From positions 50,088,402 to 50,152,401 of the forward strand of contig NC_079134.1 in assembly GCF_945859705.1 (NCBI RefSeq): DNA of 64,000 nt, written 5' to 3'. The notes under the pieces are model-generated. The model was not told where the DNA came from and ran no database searches. It worked only from the letters and a program-made list of their open reading frames with translations. Source of the stretch: Episyrphus balteatus (taxonomy: Eukaryota; Arthropoda; Insecta; Diptera; Syrphidae). Shown here piece after piece: positions 33,592 to 44,729 of the stretch. Position 1 is the first letter of the stretch. Every line of letters begins with the position of its first letter. Position numbers and translations under genes: made by a program.

Positions 33592-35085
33592 TGGACTTCT
33601 GCCACTGTCGTAAAACTCAACTGATTTTCAAAAACTTAACGTCAATCGCTTCGCCTGAATGAATACTCGATACGCCATTTTTTAGTTTTTTTTTATTTGC
33701 CGTTTTTACGAAGTTTTGGCCAAAAGAGTCAGAAATTCCCAAAAAAAATGTCGTCTAAAACTTCAGACCTCTGCCACTGCCGTAAAACTCAACTGTTTTT
33801 CAAAAACTTAACGGCAATCGCTTCGTCTTAATAAATACTCGATACGCCATTTTTTAGTTTTTTTTTTATTTACCGTTTTTACGAAGTTTTGGCCAAAAGA
33901 GCCAAAATGCTCAAAAAAAATGTCGTCTAAAACTTCAGACCTCTGCCACTGCCGTAAAACTCAACTGTTTTTCAAAAACTTAACGGCAATCGCTTCGTCT
34001 TAATAAAAACTCGATACGCCATTTTTTAGTTTTTTTTTTATTTACCGTTTTTACGAAGTTTTGGCCAAAAGAGCCAAAATGCTCAAAAAAAATGTCGTCT
34101 AAAACTTCAGACCTCTGCCACTGCCGTAAAACTCAACTGTTTTTCAAAAACTTAACGGCAATCGCTTCGTCTCAACAAATACTCGATACGCCATTTTTTA
34201 GTTTTTTTTTATTTACCGTTTTTACGAAGTTTTGGCCAAAAGAGCCAAAATGATCAAAAAAAAAATGTCGTCTAAAACTTCAGACCTCTGCCACTGCCGT
34301 AAAACTCAACTGTTTTTCAAAACCTTAACGGCAATCTCTTCGTCTCAACAAATACTCGATACGCCATTTTTTAGTTTTTTTTTTATTTGCCGTTTTTACG
34401 ATGTTTTGGCCAAAAGAATCAGAAATTCCCAAAAAAAAATGTCGTCTAAAACTTCAGACCTCTGCCACTGCCGTAAAACTCAACTGTTTTTCAAAAACTT
34501 AACGGCAATCGCTTCGTCTCAACAAATACTCGATGCGCCATTTTTTAGTTTTTTTTTATTTGCCGTTTTTACGAAGTTTTGGCCAAAAGAGCCAAAATGC
34601 TCAAAAAAACGTCGTCTAAAACTTCAAACCTCTGCCACTGCCGTAAAACTCAACTGTTTTTCAAAAACTTAACGGCAATCGCTTCGTCTCAACAAATACT
34701 CGATACGCCATTTTTTAGTTTTTTTTTATTTACCGTTTTTACGAAGTTTTGGCCAAAAGAGCCAAAATGATCAAAAAAAAATGTCGTCTAAAACTTCAGA
34801 CCTCTGCCACTGCCGTAAAACTCAACAGTTTTTCAAAAACTTAATGGCAATCGCTTCGTCTCAACAAATACTCGATACGCCATTTTTTAGTTTTTTTTTA
34901 TTTACCGTTTTTACGAAGTTTTGGCCAAAAGAGCCAAAATGATCAAAAAAAAATGTCGTCTAAAACTTCAAACCTCTGCCACTGCCGTAAAACTCAACTG
35001 TTTTTCAAAAGCTTAAAGCAACAAATACTCGATACGCCATTTTTTAGTTTTTTTTTATTTGCCGTTTTTACGAAGTTTTGGCCTG
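33592..35085 (+). repeat. Left satellite array, about 9 units of 172 bp
   Basis: Units contain CTCTGCCACTGCCGTAAAAC, CAATCGCTTCGTCTCAACAA, TACTCGATACGCCATTTTTT and GAAGTTTTGGCCAAAAGAGC. Unit starts lie near 33592, 33766, 33936, 34109, 34282, 34456, 34627, 34797 and 34970. The outermost unit is most diverged and the innermost is shortened. The frames running through it are repeat artefacts. Confidence 0.95.
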
Positions 35086-35087
35086 AT

Positions 35088-35333
35088 TCTTTGAAAAAAA
35101 CATTACAGGTTGAGTGCGTCAAAAAATCATTAAATGTACATGGTAGATGTTTGGTTTGTGGTCAGGGAGAGATCGGAAGACGAACAGATTGGGTAATCTG
35201 CAATTTATGCAAAAAAATGGACGCATTTAACCTGCTTGTCTTATTTGAAAAAAAAAACAAAAGAAGAAATTGAAGATGAATACTTCGTTTACAAATGCGA
35301 TCTCTGTTCAAAGTGGCTAACCAAATTACAATA
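35088..35333 (+). pseudogene. PHD-finger protein fragment at the centre of the foldback
   Basis: After a splice-acceptor-like CATTACAG (to about 35109), VECVKKSLNVHGRCLVCGQG is followed by TDWVICNLCKK; one base out of frame comes WTHLTCLSYLKKKTKEEIED, then EYFVYKCDLCSKWLTKLQ and a stop at 35331. Together these give C-x2-C, C-x2-C, H-x2-C and C-x2-C, the C4HC3 pattern of a PHD finger with the usual Trp before the last pair's region. The frame shift falls in a run of seven A (near 35211), so it may be real or a sequencing slip. Such fingers occur at the C-termini of transposon proteins; this may be the last exon of the element's own lost transposase-associated gene. Confidence 0.65.
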
Positions 35334-35464
35334 ATAAAACTAATTTAATAAAACTTAAATAATACGAAAATTTAATAAAACAAAAGAAGCAGAAAAAGTT
35401 AAACCATATCAAAAACTAAAAACCCATACAGAGAGCACTCACTTAAACAAATTCCTGCCGGCTG

Positions 35465-37000
35465 AGGTTTGAAGTTTTAGACGACATTTTTTTGAGCATT
35501 TTGGCTCTTTTGGCCAAAACTTCGTAAAAACGGTAAATAAAAAAAAATAAAAAATGGCGTATCGAGTATTTGTTGAGACGAAGCGATTGCCGTTAAGTTT
35601 TTGAAAAACAGTTGAGTTTTACGGCAGTGGCAGAGGTCTGAAGTCTTAGACGACATTTTTTTTTGAGCATTTTGGCTCTTTTGGCCAAAACTTCGTAAAA
35701 ACGGTAAATAAAAAAAAAACTAAAAAATGGCGTACCGAGTATTTGTTGAGACGAAGCGATTGCCGTTAAGTTTTTGAAAAACAGTTGAGTTTTACGGCAG
35801 TGGCAGAGGTTTGAAGTTTTAGACGACGTTTTTTTGAGCATTTTGGCTCTTTTGGCCAAAACTTCGTAAAAACGGCAAATAAAAAAAAAACTAAAAAATG
35901 GCGCATCGAGTATTTGTTGAGACGAAGCGATTGTCGTTAAGTTTTTGAAAAACAATTGAGTTTTACGGCAGTGGCAGAGGTCTGAAGTTTTAGACGACAT
36001 TTTTTTTTGAGCATTTTGGCTCTTTTGGCCAAAACTTCGTAAAAACGGTAAATGAAAAAAAACTAAAAAATGGCGTATCGAGTATTTGTTGAGACGAAGC
36101 GATTGCCGTTAAGTTTTTGAAAAACAGTTGAGTTTTACGGCAGTGGCAGAGGTCTGAAGTTTTAGACGACATTTTTTTTGAGCATTTTGGCTCTTTTGGC
36201 CAAAACTTCGTAAAAACTGTAAATAAAAAAAAACTAAAAAATGGCGTATCGAGTATTTGTTGAGACGAAGCGATTGCCGTTAAGTTTTTGAAAAACAGTT
36301 GAGTTTTACGGCAGTGGCAGAGGTCTGAAGTCTTAGACGACATTTTTTTTTGAGCATTTTGGCTCTTTTGGCCAAAACTTCGTAAAAACGGTAAATAAAA
36401 AAAAAACTAAAAAATGGCGTACCGAGTATTTGTTGAGACGAAGCGATTGCCGTTAAGTTTTTGAAAAACAGTTGAGTTTTACGGCAGTGGCAGAGGTTTG
36501 AAGTTTTAGACGACGTTTTTTTGAGCATTTTGGCTCTTTTGGCCAAAACTTCGTAAAAACGGCAAATAAAAAAAAAACTAAAAAATGGCGCATCGAGTAT
36601 TTGTTGAGACGAAGCGATTGTCGTTAAGTTTTTGAAAAACAATTGAGTTTTACGGCAGTGGCAGAGGTCTGAAGTTTTAGACGACATTTTTTTTTGAGCA
36701 TTTTGGCTCTTTTGGCCAAAACTTCGTAAAAACGGTAAATGAAAAAAAACTAAAAAATGGCGTATCGAGTATTTGTTGAGACGAAGCGATTGCCGTTAAG
36801 TTTTTGAAAAACAGTTGAGTTTTACGGCAGTGGCAGAGGTCTGAAGTTTTAGACGACATTTTTTTTGAGCATTTTGGCTCTTTTGGCCAAAACTTCGTAA
36901 AAACTGTAAATAAAAAAAAACTAAAAAATGGCGTATAGAGTATTTGTTGAGACGAAGCGATTGCCGTTAAGTTTTTGAAAAACAGTTGAGTTTTACGGCA
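35465..37000 (-). repeat. Right satellite array with a 687-bp higher-order duplication
   Basis: The same 172-bp unit as the left array, inverted, about nine copies. Four consecutive units (about 35626-36312) are repeated almost base for base at 36313-36999: private variants (AGTCTTAGACGAC, GCGTACCGAG, GCGCATCGAG, GATTGTCGTTAAG, AAAAACTGTAAAT) recur 687-688 bp apart. The left array lacks this pattern, so the duplication happened after the inverted structure formed. Confidence 0.93.
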
Positions 37001-37394
37001 GTGGCAGAAGTCCAAAGACCAGCAGTTAAATTGTCGGCAAAGTTCAGGGTCATGCTTTTTTTGGTTTTCTAATGTGTAAATTTCTAAATCTTGACGTGAT
37101 ACGTGATAGTGATAGACATTTTTCGACTTCGGATACGGAGGATTTCAATATTTTTGCTGTTTTTGTAAATCAGTATTTTAAAATGTGAGTCAATAAAATA
37201 TGAGGTGAATAAGGCCATATGATAGATTATATTATGATTTATGAGCAGGGGCGGACTGGCCCACCGGGCATTCTGGATTTTTCCCGGTAGGCCCTCGGGC
37301 AAGAAAACATTTCTTAAAAGCACTTGAAATTCCATTTTTAAATTCACTCACGTCATGCTTCAAATCGGTTTCTGGCCTTTTTAGTCAGTATAAA

Positions 37395-37922
37395 TCTATT
37401 GTGCCCCTTATGGATCTTTCGAGACCTATAGAATTATGTTTGTGAGCCCCCTATGTATGTTTCGAGGCCCACAGAATTATGTTTGCGGCATTTAAGTCAA
37501 CGTAGGCCTCCTATGGATCTTTAGGGGCCTACCGAATTCTGTTTGTGGGCCCCTATGGATTTTCAAAGGGTCCCATATGGATATTTGGAGGCCCACAGAA
37601 TCATGTTTATGGCGTTTAAGTTAATGAAGGCCTCCTATGGATCTTTAGGGGCCTACCGAATTCTGTTTGTGGGCCCCCTATGGATTTTCAGGGGGCCCCA
37701 TATGGATCTTGCGAGGCCCACAGAATCATGTTTATGGCGTTTAAGTCAATGAAGGCCTCCTATGGATCTTTAGGGGCCTACCGAATTCTGTTTGTGGGTC
37801 CCCTATGGATTTTCAGGGGGCCCCATATGGATCTTTCGAGGCCCACAGAATTATCTTTGTGGCCTTTAAGTCAATGAAGGCCTCCTATGGATCTTTGGAG
37901 GCCTACCGAATTCTGTTTCGAG
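37395..37922 (+). repeat. Tandem array of an approximately 124-bp unit
   Basis: GCCTCCTATGGATCTTTAGG occurs near 37506, 37629, 37755 and (variant) 37878, each followed by GCCTACCGAATTCTGTTTGT and CCCACAGAAT. An earlier, diverged unit begins near 37395. Within each unit CCCATATGGAT and CCCCTATGGAT are themselves related, so the unit arose from a shorter ancestor of about 60 bp. Confidence 0.9.
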
Positions 37923-38039
37923 GCAAAAAACAAAAAACAACAAAAACTTTATCTGTATAGATTTTTGAAAAATCCAGATAATTATCCAGATTTTACTCGA
38001 TAAAAACAGTGGTGCCAAGGTACTTTATTTGTTGTGTTA

Positions 38040-38295
38040 AGCCTGAACTACATCAAAACACAAAGTCAAAAAAGTTCAAAAAAGTAAACACGATGTTTTT
38101 TCTTCTTCCCCCTAGTAGCTTGTTTGTATATCTCTCTTTCATTTTAAAAAAGTATTCGGTTCAAAAAGCTTGAACAAGACCAAGCTTTCGATTTTCACAA
38201 AGTTTTAAAAACAAATACACTGAAACAATATTTTATATCCTTTCCGTAAGGTAGCTCTTCGATCACATAGTTCCTGTCATTTTCTTTTGACAAAC
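38040..38295 (+). mobile_element. Left end of a second PIF/Harbinger copy
   Basis: AGCCTGAACTACATCAAAAC preceded by TTA matches the first 250 bp of the Harbinger at 1854 closely. The copy is interrupted after TTGACAAAC by the foldback at 38296, resumes at 39813 for about 25 bp, then diverges. No right end was seen. Confidence 0.88.
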
Positions 38296-39812
38296 GGGAA
38301 ACCTACACTATCTCCAAAAAAAAATCTCAATCGGATAAAATCTCCAGAAAATTTTTGACCCCATGGACAAAATCTCCATGGGGAAAGGCATCCAATGGAC
38401 AAAATCTCCAATAAATAATTTTTTCTCCCATTTTCTCCAAATCCCCAAAAATCTCCAATTAGCAAAAACAAAAACGTAATAGAATGATAGAACAACCCTG
38501 TAAGTCAAAGTAAAATCAGAACTTAACACGACAATTTTAAAATCATAAAGGTTGCTCTATTACAACGGAACAGAAATTATGTAAACAACCGTGACTTGAC
38601 AATGATTCTAATATACTGGAACAATGATTCTAATATACTGGAAGGATACAGCAAGTTGAACTTAGCTTGAAGCAAGTTATCACAGCTTACAAATAAATAT
38701 GTGTAAAAATATGTCTTTCCAAAATGAAGATGCGCAAGTTGTGTATCAAGCAATCAAATCGCACGCGCGATTAAAACGTCCTTAAGTTACTTATTTTTTT
38801 TTCAAAATTATTTTTTTCTAGAAGATATTGAAAAAAGAAATTTATGATAAATATCTCCAAATCTTGCTTGTTTTTTCCAAAGTAATGAACGGTTTTTGAA
38901 CCAAATTCCAGTTTGCGTCTTCTGTTTTTGACTTAAAAAAACCAACATATTACATATTATATTAAATTTAAAATTACTTTTTGGGAGTTTATAGCGAAAA
39001 TAGTGATGAGTGTAGCTCAAAAACTAGACGTGATAGAATAAATCTGTAAACATGTCGCCTTGTCGCTATGTCGCCTTGTCGCCATGTCGCCCTGTCGCCA
39101 TGTCGCCTTGTCGCCATGTCGCCATGTCGCCTTGTCGCCATGTCGCCATGTCGCCTTGTCGCCATGTCGCCATGTCGCCTTGTCGCCATGTCGCCTTGTC
39201 GCCATGTCGCCATGTCGCCTTGTCGCCATGTTGCCATGTCGCCTTGTCGCCTTGTCGCCATGTCGCCATGTCGCCTTGTCGCCTTGTCGCCTTGTCGCCA
39301 TGTCGCCATGTCGCCTTGTCGCCATGTCGCCTTGTCGCCTTGTCGCCATGTCGCCTTGTCGCCATGTCACCCTGTCGCCATGTCGCCCTGTCGCCTTGTC
39401 GCCTTGTCGCCATGTCGCCATGTCGCCTTGTCGCCATGTCGCCTTGTCGCCATGTCGCCTTGTCGCCATGTCGCCTTGTCGCCATGTCGCCATGTAGCCT
39501 TGTCGCCATGTCGTCTTGTCGTCTTGTCGCCATGTCGCCATGTAGCCTTGTCGCCATGTGTCGCCTTGTCGCCATGTTGCCTTGTCGCCATGTCGCCTTG
39601 TCGCCATGTTGCCTTGTCGCCTTGTCTCGCGCGCGATTTGATTGCTTGATACACAACTTACGCATCTGAAATTTTGGGATTTTCGATCGGAGATTTTTTT
39701 TTGTTGAGATTTTTTCCTGGAGATTTTGTCTATACCCAGGTCTGTCTTGGGGATTTTGGCTTTGGGGATTTTCTCTTTGGGATTATGGGTTTTGGTCATT
39801 CATCACCAACCC
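38296..39812. mobile_element. 1.5-kb foldback element with 9-bp TSD and minisatellite core
   Basis: TTGACAAAC flanks both sides (38287-38295, 39813-39821). The uninterrupted Harbinger copy has one TTGACAAAC at the same place (near 2105), confirming a clean insertion. The arms contain multiple AAAATCTCC (left) and GGAGATTTT (right) phrases. Inner arms GCAAGTTGTGTATCAAGCAA (left) and their inverse (right) surround the 9-bp minisatellite. A 9-bp TSD with long inverted ends suggests a Mutator- or Foldback-type element. Confidence 0.82.
39050..39627. repeat. Nine-bp minisatellite, about 64 copies
   Basis: Alternating TGTCGCCAT and TGTCGCCTT units with rare variants (TGTCGCTAT, TGTTGCCAT, TGTCGCCCT, TGTAGCCTT, TGTCGTCTT). 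Because the unit is a multiple of three, every frame is open on both strands for up to 260 codons; none is a plausible gene. One irregular TGTGTCGCC occurs near 39557. Confidence 0.97.
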
Positions 39813-41209
39813 TTGACAAACAATTGAAATTTCAAATACATTCGATTCCCTATAAGTCGTACTGTATCACTAACGATTCTCGAGCTACTTGTATTTTTTC
39901 AACCGTCCTTTGCTTCAACAGTACCTAATCTCCCCTAATTAGAGATTTAGGTGACAAAATATGAAATAAAAGTAACAAATTGAGTTTTTAAAAAATATTG
40001 AACTCTTAATTGATTTGCAGCAAAAAATATTTTGATTTATTAATTATTTCTTATTATTAAGAAATGTTTTAGTGAAAGAATTGTAAAAAACAAAAATCTA
40101 TTATGAGCGGAGGGAGCAAAATACAGTTGCAAAGTCGGGACTTTTCGAAATTTCGCAAAAACTGCATTAAATCGAAAACCGTAAGAATTTGATCCATTAC
40201 TTTTGGGACACCCTGTGTATACAAAATACATATTTAACAAATTTTTAGCAAACACGAGTTGTGGTATAATTACGGTGACCATATTTCAAAAACATTATAA
40301 AATCGTAATAGAATGCATAGATAAAGTTGCTTAGAATATCAAAGCTTTTTATGTACCTGATAACTCACAAAAATATTTTTAATTTAATTTTATAAGAATT
40401 TTAATATCAATTTAAAAAATGATATAAAATTTAATTAATTTATCGAAGTACCTAATTTACTGAACCGGTCAGTAAAAGGTACTGTTAGTAACTGTTAAAA
40501 ATATTATTATTTTTTTTTGTGAAAATCGTGAAGTGTTGTTTTTTAACATTATCATTTTATTTTAAAAGATTTTGAAATTGTGAAATCTTAAATTTTAATT
40601 TAACCTTTAACATGTAATTAAAAGTTTTGAAATTTTAAAAGCTTTAACATGACAAACAAAAGCACTGGATAAATTCACGAAAACTTTTAAAAACAAATGC
40701 TTTTATTTGAAAAAATAAATGATTTTTAGCATTTACATTTTCCAAACTTGGTCAATTAATTAAAAGTAGGTACAATTAATAAAAAGGACTATCACCGACT
40801 AATTTCTATAAGTCGGTTAATGTAGTTGCAGTCCTCGTAAAATGCCACATGTTCCGAAAAAATAGATAAAACGTCCTTAACAATTATTCCTGACAGACCA
40901 ACCCCTTATATTTTAGAAAAAGAAGGTGCAATAAAGACGAGATCGTTAATAAAACATCAAGCTCTTCAAATGTCTCTGTTAAAAATTATTTCTAATATTT
41001 TTTATTTATATTAAGAACATACATACATTTTGAAAAAAGAGCTTGTTTCTAATTATTTTTCGACCACTGTACATAAAAAAACAATTTCTGCATATCAACT
41101 TTTATTTTTAAATATTTCGAGTAAGTAAATAATTATGTAAGTATTTTGTGGCCCTTTTCCTAAAAGTCCCGGAAGGCTCTTTGACTCCCAGTCCGCCCCT
41201 GTTTATGAG

Positions 41210-42706
41210 GAATAAGTCCTCCAAATTTTAGCTGAATACAATTGAATCGTCAGTTGTGAGAACGGAATAAGTCCACTTTTTTCGAAATTGAATTTTTGAT
41301 GCAAATTTCATCTTTGGGCGTAGACACATCTTTCAAGTTAAAAAAAAAAAACAAAAAAAATATTTTTGGTGTCGAAGTTACAGGGGTTGAAAAATTTTAT
41401 AAGTTTGAAGAACAGAATAAATCCAGGATTTCAGGCTATTAATTATGTCTTAACTAAGACGTTCACGGGTTTTAATTGCAAAAAACGTTGAATGGGTTAT
41501 AAGAGAAAATAATACAGCGGAGTGCTATTAAATTAGAGGGTGGAAATTGAAAATAGGGGTGCAAAAGCCCCCTTTTTGTTTTTTTTTTTCAATATATCTC
41601 GTAAACAAAGCATAATTTGTATAAATTGATTTTAAAACTTGTTGTAGAGAATCAAATTTAATATCGGAAAAATGTTTTTAAAAAATTGAAAACAAAAATT
41701 CCATACCAAAACTGGCCAAAAAAACATGAAAAGAGTCAAGAAAATCGATTTTTTGAGTTTTTTTTTTACTTTTTTAACGGTATTTTTTTTTCGGGCTGAG
41801 ACAGTCATATGTATTGCTCTTAATAAATACAGAAGATAAAATTTTCTTCAAAATTCTGGGCTAAAAAAGTTTTTTCATTGAAAATTCGAAACTATCTTTA
41901 TTTTACCATTTGTTGTTTTACTCAAGTAAAAAATAGACCAAAACTATTTTACTATGTACATATAACACTTTTTTGATTTGATTACTCAAACTCTATCAAT
42001 AGTTAATCGATTGCTATCATTAAAACTTTTGTTTTAAATTAATTTTATGTTTATGTCATTCAAAGTTTGGCTTTTGGGTGAAATTTCAAACCGTAAGTTG
42101 CAAGAACGGAATAAGTCTAACGTTTTCAAACCGTTATACCTGGCTACCAGAACCGACTACAAACAAAATCTCAATCCACTCAAATCCACGTGATCTTCAT
42201 TTTATCTATAGGTCTTGCATATCAAAAAAGTAAAATATAGACGCTATTCAGTTTTTTGGGTTTTCCGAACACTTTTGCAAAATGGACTTATTCAGTTCTC
42301 ACAACTAACGATTCAATTAATAGTTTTAATTTTGTACAAGGTCAATCGGATCTTAAAGGGATATTTTCTTCACATTGCTCACATTTTTCAAAAATCATTT
42401 TTAAAATAATGGTACGTGCTAAAATTTTTCTGAAAACAGATTTAGGGCCATTTGCTGATACGATACTTATTTTGACATAAACTTTTAAGAACTACATAGT
42501 GGTTTGCACCAAACTCAAACCTGTCTAGGAAAAAGTAATACATACCTACATAAAATATTTAAGTTAGACATTAGGGATTGAAGCGTTTTGAAAAATTATT
42601 TTTGAATGTTGGTTTTATTTATAAATAAACCTCCAATTTGCAAAGATGAAAATTTTTCTTTTTTGTAGTTTGCATAGAACCTTTTAAGTGAATCGCCACT
42701 TCTATA
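41210..42706. other. Non-coding stretch with GAATAAGTCC phrases
   Basis: GGAATAAGTCC-like text recurs near 41212, 41265, 41415 and 42103 and inverted near 42283 (TGGACTTATTC), usually beside AGAAC or its inverse. 41430-41890 is a diverged copy of one arm of the palindrome at 60002-61835. No gene was recognised. Confidence 0.5.
41430..41890 (+). repeat. Single copy of the 60002-type palindrome arm
   Basis: AGGCTATTAATTATGTC then AACTAAGACGTTCACGGGTT and GCGGAGTGCTATTAAAT, AGGGGTGCAAAAGCCCCC, TATATCTCGTAAAC match the left arm at 60010-60480 in order, with moderate divergence. Confidence 0.85.
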
Positions 42707-42714
42707 GCAGGAAG

Positions 42715-44721
42715 CATAGGCGGATTTAGGGGGGGGGGGCACGGGGGCACGTGCCCCCCCCAGAACTTAAAGTTCATACTTAAAGGAAATCAAACTATAA
42801 GAGTTTTAAAAATATATGAATAATAACAGAAAGAACTTGAGTAAAATTCTTGTCTATTTCTGGCTGAAAATGCGAATTTTGTTGATTGTTTCATCCCTTT
42901 CCCATGAAAAGCTCCACCTCACAAATAAATAAACGATTTTTCGATTTAAAAAAAAGTGAATTTTCAAAGTGATTTTGGTGAAAAATTTTGATATGGACAT
43001 CGAATGACATTGAATGATATAAAAAAAATAATTGTACCTATATGCAACTCTATTTTTTCATACAGAGGGGTTAAAAAATTTGCACTTTTTTCGTTGTTTT
43101 TTTTTCAACATTAGTGTTTTTAAAATAGCGGAACACGTCACAAAATTGCATAAACTATACATTATAGAACTGCAATATATGTAGAACAAACTTGCATTTC
43201 AGAAGTTTGCCCAAGTTTGCACCCCGAAAATAAAGACCCCTTGAAAAAAAACTCCTCAAAACCGACCCTTACTTATAGATTTTTATAAATATTATTTTAT
43301 TGAGAAAATTTCTCCAGGGATACCTCTAAAAATATGTAAAAATAATAGTGTTCCAAATTTCAAAAGAATCGGTGCAGTAGTTTTGAAGTTATGAGGAGCA
43401 CCGGCGTTGAAAACATTAGATGTGGGGATAACGATTTAAAGTTTTGAACTCTGGACTAAAAGACTAAAACGTTCCTAAGGGTAGTATTAAAATACTTATA
43501 ACTTGGTCAATTTGGCTCCAAGAGACCTACGATTTGAACACAATATTCTTGAGGTATAAAACAATTTAACCCCTTGTAGCCCCATGTGACATTTCTGTAA
43601 CAAACCGAAAAAGATTGCATAAAAGCTCTACAAACTATTTTTTTTTCTTTTGAAGCTTCTAATATTATAATCTTTAAGTATTGCTTTATCGAAATAGTAC
43701 TTCAAATTTCTAATAAATAGCACCAATAGTTTTTAATTGACAGTTAATGTTGAAAGTTGGGCTTTTTTTGAAAATAAGCAAATTTGTATAAAAACTACGA
43801 AATTCAGAAAAAAAATAGTTTTTGTTAGTAAACCCCACGGGGTTTTATTTTTGGATTTTAGGAAAGTGCCTAAAAATTAATATTAGATAGTTTTTTGCTT
43901 GAATTTTTGAATTTTTATATAAAAATAAATTATTTAAACTTTTTTTTACTCCCAAAATATCGAAATAACTAAGTAAATAATGACTTTATTGAATTTTTAA
44001 AATATACGTGTTTTATTAAAGATAAAGGCCAATCGATTGACTTATTAATTTTTAAATTTACGACATTGGGTTACAAAAGGTTAATGCAAATAAAAAAAAA
44101 AAACTGGGTTTCCCGGCAAAAAAGTAGGATTCAGTTTTTTTGTTATTCTTAGGAACTTTAATATTTATTAGAATGAAGTCTTTAGTATTTGACTAAAAAC
44201 TACTAGGTCATTAACTAATGGTATAATTATGTCCATAATATTGCAAAATTTTATACAAAATCAATTAAAAAACGTAAACATTTTTTTTTTTTTAATTTCA
44301 TCTTTAAAACTTAATTTCTCAAAATCTATTTGGTGAAACAACTTAAGTCAAAAAATTAAACAAAGAATAGATTACTAACTTTAATATAGCACAGAATTGT
44401 ACGTGCATTTTCTGATTTTTTATTTTTTTTTCTTCCGGCTAATCCAGGAGTAAGAGGGTTAGCACATAAGTGGCTTTTACTGTAACAAGAAAATGAAAAT
44501 TTTTCCTTCCGAATAACTTTTTGGTCATTTGGTACCTATTTGATGTGGGAAATGTGCCTAAATATTTTTGGCCAGGTTTTAGACCACTGTGGGTCGTTAA
44601 AATTTTCTGCTTGTTAGTCAGTCGTATGGTACTTCACTTTATTTCTAACTGTTATTGCTGTTGTTTTTTGCCAATCCGTCCCTTGTGCCCCCCCCAGAAA
44701 AAAATCCTGGATCCGCCCCTG
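42715..44721. mobile_element. hAT-type element, 2.0 kb, perfect 8-bp TSD
   Basis: Left end CATAGGCGGATTTAGGGGGG, right end the inverse of CAGGGGCGGATCCAGG; GCAGGAAG flanks both sides exactly (42707-42714, 44722-44729). The G-run then GCACGTGCC at the left and GTGCCCCCCCC at the right are also mirrored. No coding capacity was recognised. Confidence 0.9.
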
Positions 44722-44729
44722 GCAGGAAG

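Larger units (their letters stand above)
33553..37053. mobile_element. 3.5-kb foldback element whose arms are satellite arrays
   Basis: Outer ends are inverted copies of ATGACCCTGAACTTTGCCGA, flanked by GCTTTTTT on both sides (33545-33552, 37054-37061), an 8-bp TSD (9 bp if one terminal base is assigned to the target). Inward of about 60 unique bases, each arm becomes a tandem array of a roughly 172-bp unit, plus-oriented on the left and minus-oriented on the right. The arrays flank a 380-bp centre with a PHD-finger coding fragment. This resembles Foldback/Galileo-type elements with tandemly repeated inverted ends; superfamily (P, Mutator or other) is open. Confidence 0.82.
37246..41201. mobile_element. 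hAT-type element, 3.96 kb, perfect 8-bp TSD
   Basis: Starts CAGGGGCGGACTGGC and ends with the inverse of CAGGGGCGGACTGGG; TTTATGAG flanks both sides exactly (37238-37245, 41202-41209). No transposase. It contains a 124-bp-period tandem array, a Harbinger end, a foldback with minisatellite, and a mariner-like end near 40216. Confidence 0.93.

Noticed and set aside
33592..35085. Regular repeats considered as a CRISPR array
   Set aside because: Units of about 172 bp are contiguous with no unique spacers, and the genome is eukaryotic.
34232..37015. Several 100-146-codon frames with repeated SDLCHCRKTQLFFKNL text
   Set aside because: They follow the 172-bp satellite unit and change frame with unit length; identical frames appear in opposite arms, so they are repeat artefacts.
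39017..39799. Reading frames of 145-260 codons on both strands
   Set aside because: They are produced by a 9-bp repeat with no stop in any frame; all six frames are open and no protein family matches.
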